Origin: Clostridiales bacterium
GTDB lineage: Bacteria > Bacillota > Clostridia > Oscillospirales > Acutalibacteraceae
Direction of reading: 5' to 3'
Length of the DNA stretch: 64,000 nt
Assembly: GCA_012839345.1 (NCBI GenBank)
Contig: DUNN01000020.1
Location: 1 to 64,000, forward strand
The translations under genes were made by a program, and so were the position numbers. The first letter of the stretch is position 1; the number at the start of each line of letters is the position of its first letter. Under the pieces are notes generated by a model. It worked only from the letters and a program-made list of their open reading frames with translations, was not told the DNA's origin and searched no databases. This document shows positions 43,513 through 51,801 of the stretch, in pieces.

Positions 43513-45582
43513 TTAAAAGGTAAATTTCACCGTGTTCCGGGAGGCGTCTGCACTGCTGTTCCCGACATACGCAATGTAGGGGATATCTTCCGTTACAAAC
43601 TCGTTTTTCTCTTCGTTGAAATAGGCCATATCTTCTTGTGAAACGGTCAGGCAGACCTCTTTTTCCTCGCCGGGCTCCAGTTCCACGCGCACAAAGTCCT
43701 TCAGCAGCTTCACCGGGCGGTCTACCGCGCTGTTTTCGCAGCCGACGTAAAGCTGAACTACCTCAGCGCCCTTCCGGTCACCGGTATTTTTAACCGATAC
43801 GGTAAGCTTCGCCGTTCCGTCGAAGACCTGGACACGCGGGCTGCCAATTTGGAAAGAAGTGTAGGAAAGGCCGTATCCAAACGGATACAGGACTGGAATC
43901 TGCTCTTTTTCCATCTTGCAGTAGCCGTGGTAATATTCGTATTCCACATAGGTGCAGTCGGGGTCGAAGTCCGGGTAACTGTCTTCCGAAAGCGCCACGG
44001 TGTACGGCAGCTTGCCGCTCGGGCAAACGTCGCCGAATAGGATATCCGCTAGCGCGTTTCCACCCTCCATACCGCTGTAGAAAGAGAACAACACCGCAGG
44101 GACGTCGTCCACCCATTCATCAATTAAGATAGCGCTGCTTCCCACCAGAGAAACAACCGTGTTTTTGTTAACGCCCTTCAGTCCGTGAATCAGTTCAATG
44201 TCGCGCGGGTGCAGGCGCATGGAGGCGCGGTCGCCGCCCATATCGGCAATATCGCTCCGGTCGGCGAGGAACTCGCCTTCGTCACTATGAATATAACCGG
44301 CCACAATCACCACGGCGTCCGCATCAGCCGCCAATTCACGGGCTTTGGCCAAATCGGAACCGTCATTGTAAAGAACCTGCGCACCGGGCATTTTTTTCAT
44401 CAGGCCGCGCAGCGGGGTTACGGTATAGTACGGATGCACTTTGCTGGAACCGTGGTCGCCGATGTTTTCGGTATCCCCCAGAACGCCGAGAACGACGATT
44501 TTCTCCGTCTTTTCCTTGCTGAACGGGAGCACATTCCCCTCGTTTTTCAGCAAAACCATGGACTCTTCCGCCGCTCTTCTGGCTACCGCAATATGCTCCG
44601 GGCAGGCCACTACACTCAGCGGGTAATCCTGCGGGTCCTTTCTGGTTTCGAAATAGAGGATAGTTCTTAAAATATAACCGACCGCCTCGTCGATTGACTC
44701 CATGTCGATTGCTCCGCTTTCCACCGCTTCGGGCAATTCCCTGTTGTAGTGGCAGAAGCAGGGCATTTCGATGTTCATACCGTTCTTTACTGCCTTGACG
44801 GCATCCTTAACCGCCCACAGGAAGTCCGAAAGGGTAAAGCCCTCAAATTTCCACTGGTCGCGAAGGATGTCCTTCAGCAGATATTTGCTTTCCGAAGCCT
44901 GCTCACCCAGGACCTTATTGTAAGCGCCCATGACTGACGCGGCGCCTTCCTCAATGCACTTTTTGAAGTGGGGCAGATAAACTTCGTGCAGGGTTCTTTT
45001 GTCGATATGTACGTCTGCCTTGAAGCGCGCATTTTCAATGCTGTTCAAAGCAAAGTGCTTAATGCAGGCCATTACGTTCTGGCTCTGCACACCGCGGGTC
45101 AGCGCTGCGCCCATTTCGCCCAGCAGGTACTGGTCTTCGCCGTAGCACTCCTGTGCGCGCCCCCAGCGCGGGTTGCGCGGCAGGTTGATGCACACCCCGC
45201 CGAAATAATTGCCGCCCTGCGCCCGGACCTCTGCACCGATGACTCTTCCGATTTCCTCTTCCAGTTCGCGGTCAAAGGTGGCGCCGCGCGCCATAGATAC
45301 CGGGAAACAGGTGGAGGAGCCTGCCACAACACCGCGCGGGCCGTCGACAAAACGGACATTTGGAAGTCCCAGCCGTTTTACCTCCATTGTGGGATACGGC
45401 TTCACATTGTAATGCCCGATAACAAATAAATCATCCAGCAGTTTTTCTTCGGTAATCTGTCCGGACATAATGCCGATTTTTTCTTCCAAAGTCAGCTGAG
45501 GAATTACTTCCTCGACAAACGCCCGAATGGTTTCTTTGGAACAATTCTCCGTCAGCTTTGTTTCCTGTACCACTTTTCTCAT
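43513..45582 (-). CDS. GH3 beta-glycosidase
   Basis: This roughly 689-residue GH3 enzyme has an N-terminal barrel (about 25-310), an alpha/beta sandwich (about 325-540) and a C-terminal fibronectin-III-like domain (about 600-689). The nucleophile Asp is in FTLSDFLWAV, in place of the more usual SDW. The substrate-binding KH pair is visible in MACIKHFALN. No signal peptide. The ATG at 45582 has GGAGGT 7 bases upstream. Its place in the mgl operon suggests a galactoside or glucoside substrate. Confidence 0.9.
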   Translation of the reverse strand: MRKVVQETKLTENCSKETIRAFVEEVIPQLTLEEKIGIMSGQITEEKLLDDLFVIGHYNVKPYPTMEVKRLGLPNVRFVDGPRGVVAGSSTCFPVSMARGATFDRELEEEIGRVIGAEVRAQGGNYFGGVCINLPRNPRWGRAQECYGEDQYLLGEMGAALTRGVQSQNVMACIKHFALNSIENARFKADVHIDKRTLHEVYLPHFKKCIEEGAASVMGAYNKVLGEQASESKYLLKDILRDQWKFEGFTLSDFLWAVKDAVKAVKNGMNIEMPCFCHYNRELPEAVESGAIDMESIDEAVGYILRTILYFETRKDPQDYPLSVVACPEHIAVARRAAEESMVLLKNEGNVLPFSKEKTEKIVVLGVLGDTENIGDHGSSKVHPYYTVTPLRGLMKKMPGAQVLYNDGSDLAKARELAADADAVVIVAGYIHSDEGEFLADRSDIADMGGDRASMRLHPRDIELIHGLKGVNKNTVVSLVGSSAILIDEWVDDVPAVLFSFYSGMEGGNALADILFGDVCPSGKLPYTVALSEDSYPDFDPDCTYVEYEYYHGYCKMEKEQIPVLYPFGYGLSYTSFQIGSPRVQVFDGTAKLTVSVKNTGDRKGAEVVQLYVGCENSAVDRPVKLLKDFVRVELEPGEEKEVCLTVSQEDMAYFNEEKNEFVTEDIPYIAYVGNSSADASRNTVKFTF

Positions 45583-45608
45583 TACAACTACCTCCAATGC
45601 TTTTGCGC

Positions 45609-46652
45609 TTATTTGCGTTTTATATTCTTTCTCATATCAATGATAACCGCCAGCATAATAATCAAGCCTTTTACTACATACTGCCAGTACATGTTGACTC
45701 CGATAAAAGCCAGGCCATAGTTGATAACCGTAAAGATCAGAACGCCAATGACAATTCCGCCAACGCTGCCGGTGCCGCCGGAAAGGGAAACCCCGCCGAC
45801 CACACAGGCCGCAACCGCGTCCATTTCGTATCCGTTGCCGGTTGTGTTGGAAGCGCTTCCGATGCGCGCCACTTCCAAAACGGCGGCCAGCGCGTACAGA
45901 ACAGCAGCCAGCGCATAAATCTTAATTTGTGTGCTCACCACGTTTACACCGGACACCTTTGCCGCTTCCGGATTGCCGCCGACTGCAAACATATATTTGC
46001 CGAATTTGGTTTTGTTCCAGATAACCCACATAATCACGCAGACTGCAAGCGCAATCAAAATCAGGTAAGGAATCTGGAAGCTACCGATTCCAATGGACCC
46101 GGTGGCAATGCTTGTCACACTTCTTTTGATTCCGCCGATCGGCTGCGCACCGTAGGGAGGACGGTCAAAGTAAATGGAAGACATACCATATAGAATCAGC
46201 GACATACCCAGCGTGGCAATAAATGGGGGCACCTTAAAAATAGAGACCACAATGCCGCTGATTACGCCCAGAATTCCGCAAAGAAGCATAACGACCAGAA
46301 TGGGGACAATAATGGGAAGGTCCACCAAATTGGGGTACATGCGGTATGCGTAGTCTACCTGCTGCATCAGGGAGGCGCTGACCACCGCGGCCAGGCCGAT
46401 CATACGTCCGGTTGAAAGGTCGACACCCTGAATCACCAGAATCATGCCTGCCGCCAGCGCGATGATAATTCGGGTTGCAGACTGTGCGAATATGTTCTTA
46501 AAGTTGCCGAACGAAAGGAACTTCGGCTGGATGACGACGATTACAACCAGCAGTGCGAACAGCACAACGTAAATTGCCTTGTCGACCATCAGGGTCTTCA
46601 GGGATATTTTTTTGAAACGATTTAAAACTTTATCCACCTTGTTCTCCTCCAT
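45609..46652 (-). CDS. mglC: Galactose/methylgalactoside-type ABC permease
   Basis: This roughly 347-residue permease of the RbsC/MglC family has 8-10 membrane helices. It resembles E. coli MglC along its length, for example VQGVDLSTGRMIGLAAVV, WNKTKFGKYMFAVGGNPEAAKVSGVNV and AACVVGGVSLSGG. Neither ATG at 46652 nor at 46664 has a good ribosome site; 46652 lies 2 bases past the mglA stop. It forms the membrane channel of the MglBAC importer. Confidence 0.9.
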   Translation of the reverse strand: MEENKVDKVLNRFKKISLKTLMVDKAIYVVLFALLVVIVVIQPKFLSFGNFKNIFAQSATRIIIALAAGMILVIQGVDLSTGRMIGLAAVVSASLMQQVDYAYRMYPNLVDLPIIVPILVVMLLCGILGVISGIVVSIFKVPPFIATLGMSLILYGMSSIYFDRPPYGAQPIGGIKRSVTSIATGSIGIGSFQIPYLILIALAVCVIMWVIWNKTKFGKYMFAVGGNPEAAKVSGVNVVSTQIKIYALAAVLYALAAVLEVARIGSASNTTGNGYEMDAVAACVVGGVSLSGGTGSVGGIVIGVLIFTVINYGLAFIGVNMYWQYVVKGLIIMLAVIIDMRKNIKRK

Positions 46653-46654
46653 TT

Positions 46655-48148
46655 TTAAACGCATTTGGCCGACGCCTGCATGATTTGCTCCTGTGTTACA
46701 TCCTTCGCGTCAAAGATTCCGGTCTGATGACCGTTGCTCATAACCAGGATTCGGTCGCAGATTCCGAGCAGCTCCGGCATTTCAGAGCTGACAATGATGA
46801 TTCCTTTTCCTTCCGCCACCAGTTGGTTGATTAACTGATAAATTTCGTATTTGGCGCCAACGTCGATTCCTCGGGTCGGCTCGTCCAACAGAAGAATCGT
46901 CGGCCGTGTCAAAAGCCACCGGCCCAGAATCACCTTTTGCTGGTTGCCGCCGGAAAGATTGCCGATTTTCTGGCTGCCGGACGGAGTTTTAATTTTGAAC
47001 TCCTGAATCATTTTATCCACGTCCGCCTTCATCAGCTTATCGTTGAGCAGCCCGTGCCTGGTGTAGCAGTCCAGATTATCAATCGCCATATTAAAGGACA
47101 CGCTCAGCCCGGCAAAGATGCCGTCTTTGCGGCGTTCCTCCGTCAACATGGCAAACCCGTTTTTCATCGCCTCCCGCGGCGACTTGTTGTGTATTTCCTT
47201 TCCTTCGACTAAAATCTGGCCGCTGCCCTTCGCGCGAAGGCCGAATATGGTTTCCAGCAATTCCGTACGTTTGGAACCGACCAGACCAGCTACGCCGAGA
47301 ATTTCACCCTTGTGCAGTTCAAAGTTGACCCCGGAAAAGTCCTTCGATGCGGATGACAGATCCCGTACCTCCATTAAAACTTCACCCGGTTTTGTTTCCT
47401 TCTGCGGGTAGCGTTCCGTCATTTCGCGCCCAACCATCATTTTAATAATTTCGTCAATGGTCAGTTCGCTGGCGGGCCGGGTGGAAATCCACTTTCCGTC
47501 GCGCATGACGGTTACATCGTCGGAAATTCTTAATATTTCCTCCATTTTATGCGAGATGTAAATCACGCTGGATTTTTTCTCAATCAGCTTATGTATAATT
47601 CGGAAAAGATGCTCTACCTCTTTTTCCGTTAAGGAAGAAGTCGGTTCGTCCATGACGATGATTTTGGCATTGTAGGAAACCGCCTTCCCGATTTCGATCA
47701 TCTGCTTCTGGGAAACAGACAGCGACCCCACCTTGGCCCGTGGATCCACGTCGATATCCAGATCACGGAAGATCTTCATCGTATCCTCATACATTTTCTT
47801 ATTATCTATCAGGCCGCCCTTCATTGGGTAACGGCCCAGCCATAAATTTTCCATGACATTCTGCTCCGGAACCTGGTTCAGTTCCTGGTGTACCATGGAA
47901 ACATAATTTTCCAAAGCTTCTGCAGGGCTTGAAAACAGGACCTTGCGGCCGTCCAAAATAATTTCGCCCTCATCAATGGAATAGATACCGAACAGGCATT
48001 TCATCAGCGTTGACTTTCCCGCACCGTTTTCCCCCATTAGGGAGTGAACCGTGCCGGGCCTGACCTGCAGCTTTACATCATCCAACGCTTTCACGCCGGG
48101 AAACACCTTCGAAATGTGCTTCATTTCCAGAATATATTCCTTCTCCAT
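46655..48148 (-). CDS. mglA: Galactose/methylgalactoside-type ABC ATPase (two NBDs)
   Basis: This 497-residue ATPase has two NBDs. Domain 1 has Walker [10 protein letters not shown], signature LSVSQKQM and Walker [12 protein letters not shown]. Domain 2 has the usual degenerate Walker A ([11 protein letters not shown]), signature LSGGNQQKV and Walker [13 protein letters not shown]. This normal pattern is a useful contrast to the pseudo-ATPase at 36964-38409. A GAGGTTGAGAT site precedes the ATG. Confidence 0.93.
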   Translation of the reverse strand: MEKEYILEMKHISKVFPGVKALDDVKLQVRPGTVHSLMGENGAGKSTLMKCLFGIYSIDEGEIILDGRKVLFSSPAEALENYVSMVHQELNQVPEQNVMENLWLGRYPMKGGLIDNKKMYEDTMKIFRDLDIDVDPRAKVGSLSVSQKQMIEIGKAVSYNAKIIVMDEPTSSLTEKEVEHLFRIIHKLIEKKSSVIYISHKMEEILRISDDVTVMRDGKWISTRPASELTIDEIIKMMVGREMTERYPQKETKPGEVLMEVRDLSSASKDFSGVNFELHKGEILGVAGLVGSKRTELLETIFGLRAKGSGQILVEGKEIHNKSPREAMKNGFAMLTEERRKDGIFAGLSVSFNMAIDNLDCYTRHGLLNDKLMKADVDKMIQEFKIKTPSGSQKIGNLSGGNQQKVILGRWLLTRPTILLLDEPTRGIDVGAKYEIYQLINQLVAEGKGIIIVSSEMPELLGICDRILVMSNGHQTGIFDAKDVTQEQIMQASAKCV

Positions 48149-48269
48149 ATCTCAACCTCTTCTCTGCCTTCATCACTGGAATATCCTTTCAGAAGAGCTT
48201 TATCTGCATTTATCACAAGCGACCGAAAGCGTTAAAAACCATCATTCTGACTGATTCTATAGATTGCTA

Positions 48270-48294
48270 TCCGTGCGTCGTTTAGACGCACGGA
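48270..48294 (-). other. Stem-loop between mglB and mglA
   Basis: TCCGTGCGTC (48270-48279) and GACGCACGGA (48285-48294) form a perfect 10-base stem with a 5-base loop. There is no T-run, so it is more likely a message-stability or partial-termination structure that lets binding protein exceed ATPase and permease. Confidence 0.6.
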
Positions 48295-48357
48295 CAGCCT
48301 GAAAGGGATTTGCGCTTCGGATATTCTGCGGCTTTTTATAAAAGCCGGCTGCTATGG

Positions 48358-49476
48358 TCAGTTGCCATAAGCTGCTTTTGCCTCATCCAGATTCTCCAGA
48401 GTAATCGCTTTGTAAGGAATGCGCAGTGCTTTCGAACCATCTTCCAGTTCATAGCTGATTCCATCCAGAACGTCTTTTCCGTTTACAAGATTACTTGCCA
48501 TTTTTACAATGCACTCGCCCTGTGTTTTCGAGTCCTGCAGAACCGAACCGGCAATTTCGCCACTCTCTATCTTGCTCAGGATTTCCGGCAATGCGTCAAT
48601 GCCGAAAATGGGGATGTACTGCTTGGATTTAGCGCCTTCCTTGTTGAAGCCGGCTGCTTCAACGGAGCTTAACGCGCCCAGCGCCATTGCATCGTTTGCG
48701 CCGACAATGCATTCAATCTGGTCACCAAATTTGGAAACAAAGGCGTCCATCTTGTCTTTTGCCGTTGCAGTTACCCACATGCCGGTATCTTCGGCCAGAA
48801 GGTCTACCTTGATTCCCGCGTCTTCAATGGTCTTTTTCACTGCGTCGGATCTCGGCTTGGTTGCCGTATGGCCCGGGTCACCGATCAGGTTGACCAGCTG
48901 CAGTTTGCCATCCTTGTTCTTATCCATTTCAGGGTGGGCTTTCCAGTATTTTATAATTTCTTCACCCTGAATGTTTGCGCCGTAATCTCCGCCCGTTGAA
49001 GTAACCTGATAAACCTTGTCGTAGGAAGCCAGAAGCTGCTTGTCCAGAATTTCCTTGTTGAAGAAAATAATCGGAATGTTTCCGGCGCTCTTGCACTTTT
49101 CAATCAGCGTCGGCGCTGCGGTGACATCCACGACGGACAGTGCGATGGCGGAAGCACCCTTTGCAATCATGGTATCCACCTGATTGTTCTGTGTGGACTG
49201 ATCATTCTGGCCATCCTCAATGTTGGTCTGGAAAACCCCGTTGCTTGCGTTGCTAATTGCCTTGCCGATATAGGAGTTGAAGTTATCCGATGCAGAATAA
49301 ATTCCAGCTCCCAAAATCGGAATGTCTTTTTTGTCGTTGTTTGCGGGCTCAGATGCGCTGGCTTCACCGGAACTGCCGGAAGCTGGGGCGGAACCGGAAT
49401 CCGACGAGGTGCAGCCGGTAAACGCGGCCGTAATCATTGCCATGCATAAAACCATGCTGATTAACTTTCTTTTCAT
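48358..49476 (-). CDS. mglB: Galactose/glucose-type periplasmic-binding lipoprotein
   Basis: This roughly 372-residue lipoprotein has a signal peptide ending TAAFTGC (Cys about residue 20), a Ser/Gly/Ala linker and a type I binding fold like E. coli MglB: NDQSTQNNQVDTMIAKG, IIFFNKE, DKNKDGKLQLV and GANDAMALGALSSVEA. The DxNxDGxxQ segment matches the calcium loop of MglB. The ATG at 49476 has AGGAGGAG upstream. First gene of the operon. Confidence 0.92.
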   Translation of the reverse strand: MKRKLISMVLCMAMITAAFTGCTSSDSGSAPASGSSGEASASEPANNDKKDIPILGAGIYSASDNFNSYIGKAISNASNGVFQTNIEDGQNDQSTQNNQVDTMIAKGASAIALSVVDVTAAPTLIEKCKSAGNIPIIFFNKEILDKQLLASYDKVYQVTSTGGDYGANIQGEEIIKYWKAHPEMDKNKDGKLQLVNLIGDPGHTATKPRSDAVKKTIEDAGIKVDLLAEDTGMWVTATAKDKMDAFVSKFGDQIECIVGANDAMALGALSSVEAAGFNKEGAKSKQYIPIFGIDALPEILSKIESGEIAGSVLQDSKTQGECIVKMASNLVNGKDVLDGISYELEDGSKALRIPYKAITLENLDEAKAAYGN

Positions 49477-49513
49477 ACTTTTCTCCTCCTGTTTAATACA
49501 GTTTGTACAAATT

Positions 49514-49541
49514 ATTATACTGATAAAAGGTTTTTTTACAA
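49514..49541 (-). promoter_or_regulatory. mgl operon promoter
   Basis: Minus-strand TTGTAA (49536-49541), 16-base spacer, TATAAT (49514-49519). Confidence 0.55.
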
Positions 49542-49693
49542 CATTTGATATTTTGATTAGGGGGTAATATCTTTTGAAGTTGCGAAATTTATCATAATTT
49601 ATAAAATTGTGTGGCATGATTGTGTATGGTTTTTCTACCCCGTTCGGCCATTCTCCTCACCCTGCAACTACACAAAGGCTGTCAGACGGGCGG

Positions 49694-49722
49694 TTGAAGA
49701 ACCAGGGGAAGCTTTGTATAAT
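49694..49722 (+). promoter_or_regulatory. yjbQ promoter
   Basis: TTGAAG (49694-49699), 17-base spacer, TATAAT (49717-49722). Confidence 0.6.
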
Positions 49723-49767
49723 AAAGATAATAAATAATATAATCAAAAAACAGAAGTGAGGATTGAA

Positions 49768-50163
49768 ATGCTGGAATCATACCATTTGTCAACGAACCGA
49801 GAGGGATTTACCAATATTACCAGTATCGTGGAACAAGTGCTGGAAAAGAGCGGTGTTTCCGACGGCCTCTGCGTAGTATTCTGCCCGCACACCACCGCTG
49901 GGATTACCATTAATGAAAACGCTGACCCGGATGTGGTCCGGGATATGCTGCTCGGCCTTGCAAAGGCGTTTCCGGACCGCGCGGAGTTCCGGCACGTCGA
50001 AGGGAACTCCACCGCCCACCTGAAAGCGAGTTGCGTAGGTTCCAGCGTGACGGTTCCTGTACAGGGCGGGCGTTTGGTACTCGGAACCTGGCAGGGAATC
50101 TATTTCTGCGAATTTGACGGGCCAAGAAACCGAACCTTTTATGTAAAGGTCATCAATGGATGA
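49768..50163 (+). CDS. yjbQ: YjbQ/UPF0047 family protein
   Basis: This roughly 131-residue protein has the family signature FCPHTTAGITINENADPDV (about 38-56), RHVEGNSTAHLKAS and GTWQGIYFCEFDGPR. E. coli YjbQ has weak thiamine-phosphate synthase activity in vitro, but the true role is unsettled. The ATG at 49768 follows GAGG by 6 bases. It is a single gene, not linked to the thi operon at 60-64 kb. Confidence 0.9.
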   Translation: MLESYHLSTNREGFTNITSIVEQVLEKSGVSDGLCVVFCPHTTAGITINENADPDVVRDMLLGLAKAFPDRAEFRHVEGNSTAHLKASCVGSSVTVPVQGGRLVLGTWQGIYFCEFDGPRNRTFYVKVING

Positions 50164-50190
50164 TATTCCTCAAATCAGGGCTGGGCAAGA

Positions 50191-50219
50191 TTGAACTTTT
50201 CCTGGTAATTTGATACAAT
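50191..50219 (+). promoter_or_regulatory. Promoter of the mgsA/HPr-like pair
   Basis: TTGAAC (50191-50196), 17-base spacer, TACAAT (50214-50219). The leader to mgsA carries an imperfect hairpin with GCAGG/CCTGC ends (about 50246-50281). Confidence 0.6.
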
Positions 50220-50301
50220 GATGGGAAGGAACTTTAATTTGTGCTATGCAGGGAATTCTATCTTTCAGAAAGAAAATCCTGCACAGAAATAGGTGAAAAT
50301 T

Positions 50302-50787
50302 ATGAATGAAAAATTTATTACGTTTACCATTGGAAAACAAAAGACGATTGCATTGATTGCTCATGATGGAAAAAAGCAGGAATTGATTGACTGGTGTGCT
50401 GAAAATCAGGATATCCTGAAAAATCATTTTCTGTGTGGAACCGGCACCACGGCGCGCCTTGTCGCGGAAAAAACCGGGCTCCCGGTAAAGGGTTACAACA
50501 GCGGCCCCTTGGGCGGCGACCAGCAAATCGGCGCGAAAATCGTGGAAGGCAACATCAACTTTGTCATTTTCTTTTCCGACCCGCTGGAGGCCCAGCCGCA
50601 CGACCCCGATGTAAAGGCTCTGCTGCGAATTGCCCAGGTGTACGACATTCCGATCGCGAACAACAAGGCAACCGCTGACTTTATGATTCATTCCACGCTG
50701 ATGAATCAGGAGTATGAGCACCAGGTGATTAACTTTAAGCAGCAGGTCATTGACCGGGTACACGACAAAAGCCAGCAAATGAAATAA
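50302..50787 (+). CDS. mgsA: Methylglyoxal synthase
   Basis: MgsA converts dihydroxyacetone phosphate to methylglyoxal and phosphate, an overflow bypass of lower glycolysis. The roughly 161-residue protein has the phosphate site CGTGTTARL, SGPLGGDQQIGA and the catalytic region FFSDPLEAQPHDPDVKAL, with conserved Asp and His. The ATG at 50302 follows AGGTGA. It is followed after 39 bases by an HPr-like gene that may regulate it. Confidence 0.93.
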   Translation: MNEKFITFTIGKQKTIALIAHDGKKQELIDWCAENQDILKNHFLCGTGTTARLVAEKTGLPVKGYNSGPLGGDQQIGAKIVEGNINFVIFFSDPLEAQPHDPDVKALLRIAQVYDIPIANNKATADFMIHSTLMNQEYEHQVINFKQQVIDRVHDKSQQMK

Positions 50788-50826
50788 ACCGTATGCTTTA
50801 CGATCGGTGAAAGGACGGGTGCAAGT

Positions 50827-51060
50827 ATGATTACGGTAAAGGTACTGATTGACAGCGTTGAAAAGGTAAAAAAGTTTTCCTCCATTATTTCTCAGCAGGG
50901 GGCAGACTGCGAACTGATTGAAGGCGTGCATATTATGGATGCAAAATCCATTATGGGTATTTTCAGTCTGGACATAAAACAGCCGATCCGGCTGGACATT
51001 CATTCCGACAATCGGGAGATTTTGGATAAGCTGAAGGAATTCATTGTAGAAGAATCCTGA
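50827..51060 (+). CDS. HPr-family protein lacking the active-site histidine (Crh-like)
   Basis: This 77-residue HPr-fold protein aligns with HPr from VKVLIDS to the C-terminus. The His15 position is Lys13 (VEKVKKF where HPr has GIHARPA), so it cannot accept phosphate from PTS enzyme I. The region around regulatory Ser46 is kept as DAKSIMGIFSLDI (Ser41), so HPr kinase could still act on it. This is the pattern of Bacillus subtilis Crh, which is reported to bind and inhibit methylglyoxal synthase. Here the gene directly follows mgsA. AAAGGA precedes the ATG, and a strong terminator ends the pair. Confidence 0.85.
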   Translation: MITVKVLIDSVEKVKKFSSIISQQGADCELIEGVHIMDAKSIMGIFSLDIKQPIRLDIHSDNREILDKLKEFIVEES

Positions 51061-51067
51061 GGAAACC

Positions 51068-51128
51068 AAAAAAATCCGCCCTGACTGCGGTGAACGGAAT
51101 CCGTTCATCCGTCGGGGCGGATTTTTTA
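51068..51128. terminator. Strong terminator between the HPr-like and nrdD-like genes
   Basis: AAAAATCCGCCC pairs with GGGCGGATTTTTT across a longer hairpin that includes TGAACGGA/TCCGTTCA. T-rich and A-rich ends make it bidirectional for the two convergent genes. Confidence 0.85.
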
Positions 51129-51416
51129 TTTCATCGTAGAATCGGCCATCGTCAGTCCGTGTTTCACGCGGTCTCGCTCTTCCGCGCGCTTCGCGTCGTT
51201 CCACCGGTCAATCGTTCCGACCAGATATCCGGTAATCCGGCGTATCCGCTCAAACGGCACGGGCGTCAGCTCATAGGTAAGGTTGACATAGTCGCCATCC
51301 ACTTCAATATTGACATACTGTAATGTTCTGCCCGCATTTTTATCCTGCAGGTACTCTACGTAGCGGTCAATCTCAGCCTGCGGCAATTCTCCGCCGGTAA
51401 CGTTTATTGGACACAT
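51126..51416 (-). CDS. Small NrdD-related protein
   Basis: This roughly 96-residue protein starts MCPINVTGGELP and ends with FERIRRITGYLVGTIDRWNDAKRAEERDRVKHG, which resembles the C-terminal glycyl-radical domain region of anaerobic ribonucleotide reductase (NrdD). It lacks the radical Gly motif RxxGY in usual context and the whole catalytic barrel, so it is not a reductase by itself. Similar stand-alone proteins are annotated as NrdD-like in Clostridia. The ATG at 51416 has GGGAG upstream. A NrdR-box-like palindrome lies inside its promoter. Confidence 0.7.
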   Translation of the reverse strand: MCPINVTGGELPQAEIDRYVEYLQDKNAGRTLQYVNIEVDGDYVNLTYELTPVPFERIRRITGYLVGTIDRWNDAKRAEERDRVKHGLTMADSTMK

Positions 51417-51449
51417 GGTATCAGCTCCCAACTTTTTCAATTCACGTCC

Positions 51450-51478
51450 AATATACAATATATTGTAGGTAAAGTCAA
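51450..51478 (-). promoter_or_regulatory. Promoter with NrdR-box-like palindrome
   Basis: Minus-strand TTGACT (51473-51478), 17-base spacer, TATATT (51450-51455). The perfect palindrome ACAATATATTGT (51455-51466) lies between the two elements and resembles the core of the NrdR box (ACACwATATAwxxGTGT type). Only one box is seen, whereas NrdR sites usually come in pairs. Confidence 0.5.
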
Positions 51479-51660
51479 TATGTTGAACAATCTGTTGAAA
51501 AAGTGGAAAACTAGAGCGGGTTCTTCCTCCGTACTATTCTGAACGCCAGTGCTTCGCTTTTTGATGGTCTGATTCTCACCAGAATGCCCGATGCTGCGGT
51601 GCAGAAGAAACCTCTCGGTCGCCTGAGCATTTTTCCGCCAAGCAGAATACTTGCATTAAA

Positions 51661-51689
51661 TTGACAAAAGGAAACGGCCGCGTTATGCT
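51661..51689 (+). promoter_or_regulatory. Fructokinase promoter
   Basis: TTGACA (51661-51666), 17-base spacer, TATGCT (51684-51689). The interval 51479-51660 upstream holds nothing else I can support. Confidence 0.6.
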
Positions 51690-51707
51690 TGGTTGAGGAA
51701 CCCAGTC

Positions 51708-51740
51708 TCCTCCGCTTCGGAGAATCGGAGGAAATTTTTG
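51708..51740 (+). promoter_or_regulatory. Alternative hairpins in the fructokinase leader
   Basis: TCCTCCG (51708-51714) can pair with CGGAGGA (51726-51732), followed by AAATTTTTG, like a weak terminator. Alternatively CTCCG (51710-51714) can pair with the nearer CGGAG (51718-51722). The two folds exclude each other, as in attenuators. Confidence 0.35.
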
Positions 51741-51801
51741 TACTATCGCAACCCGAGTGGAAAAGCAGGATTTCAGCCAGATGCTATAAGGAGAATGTTG
51801 C

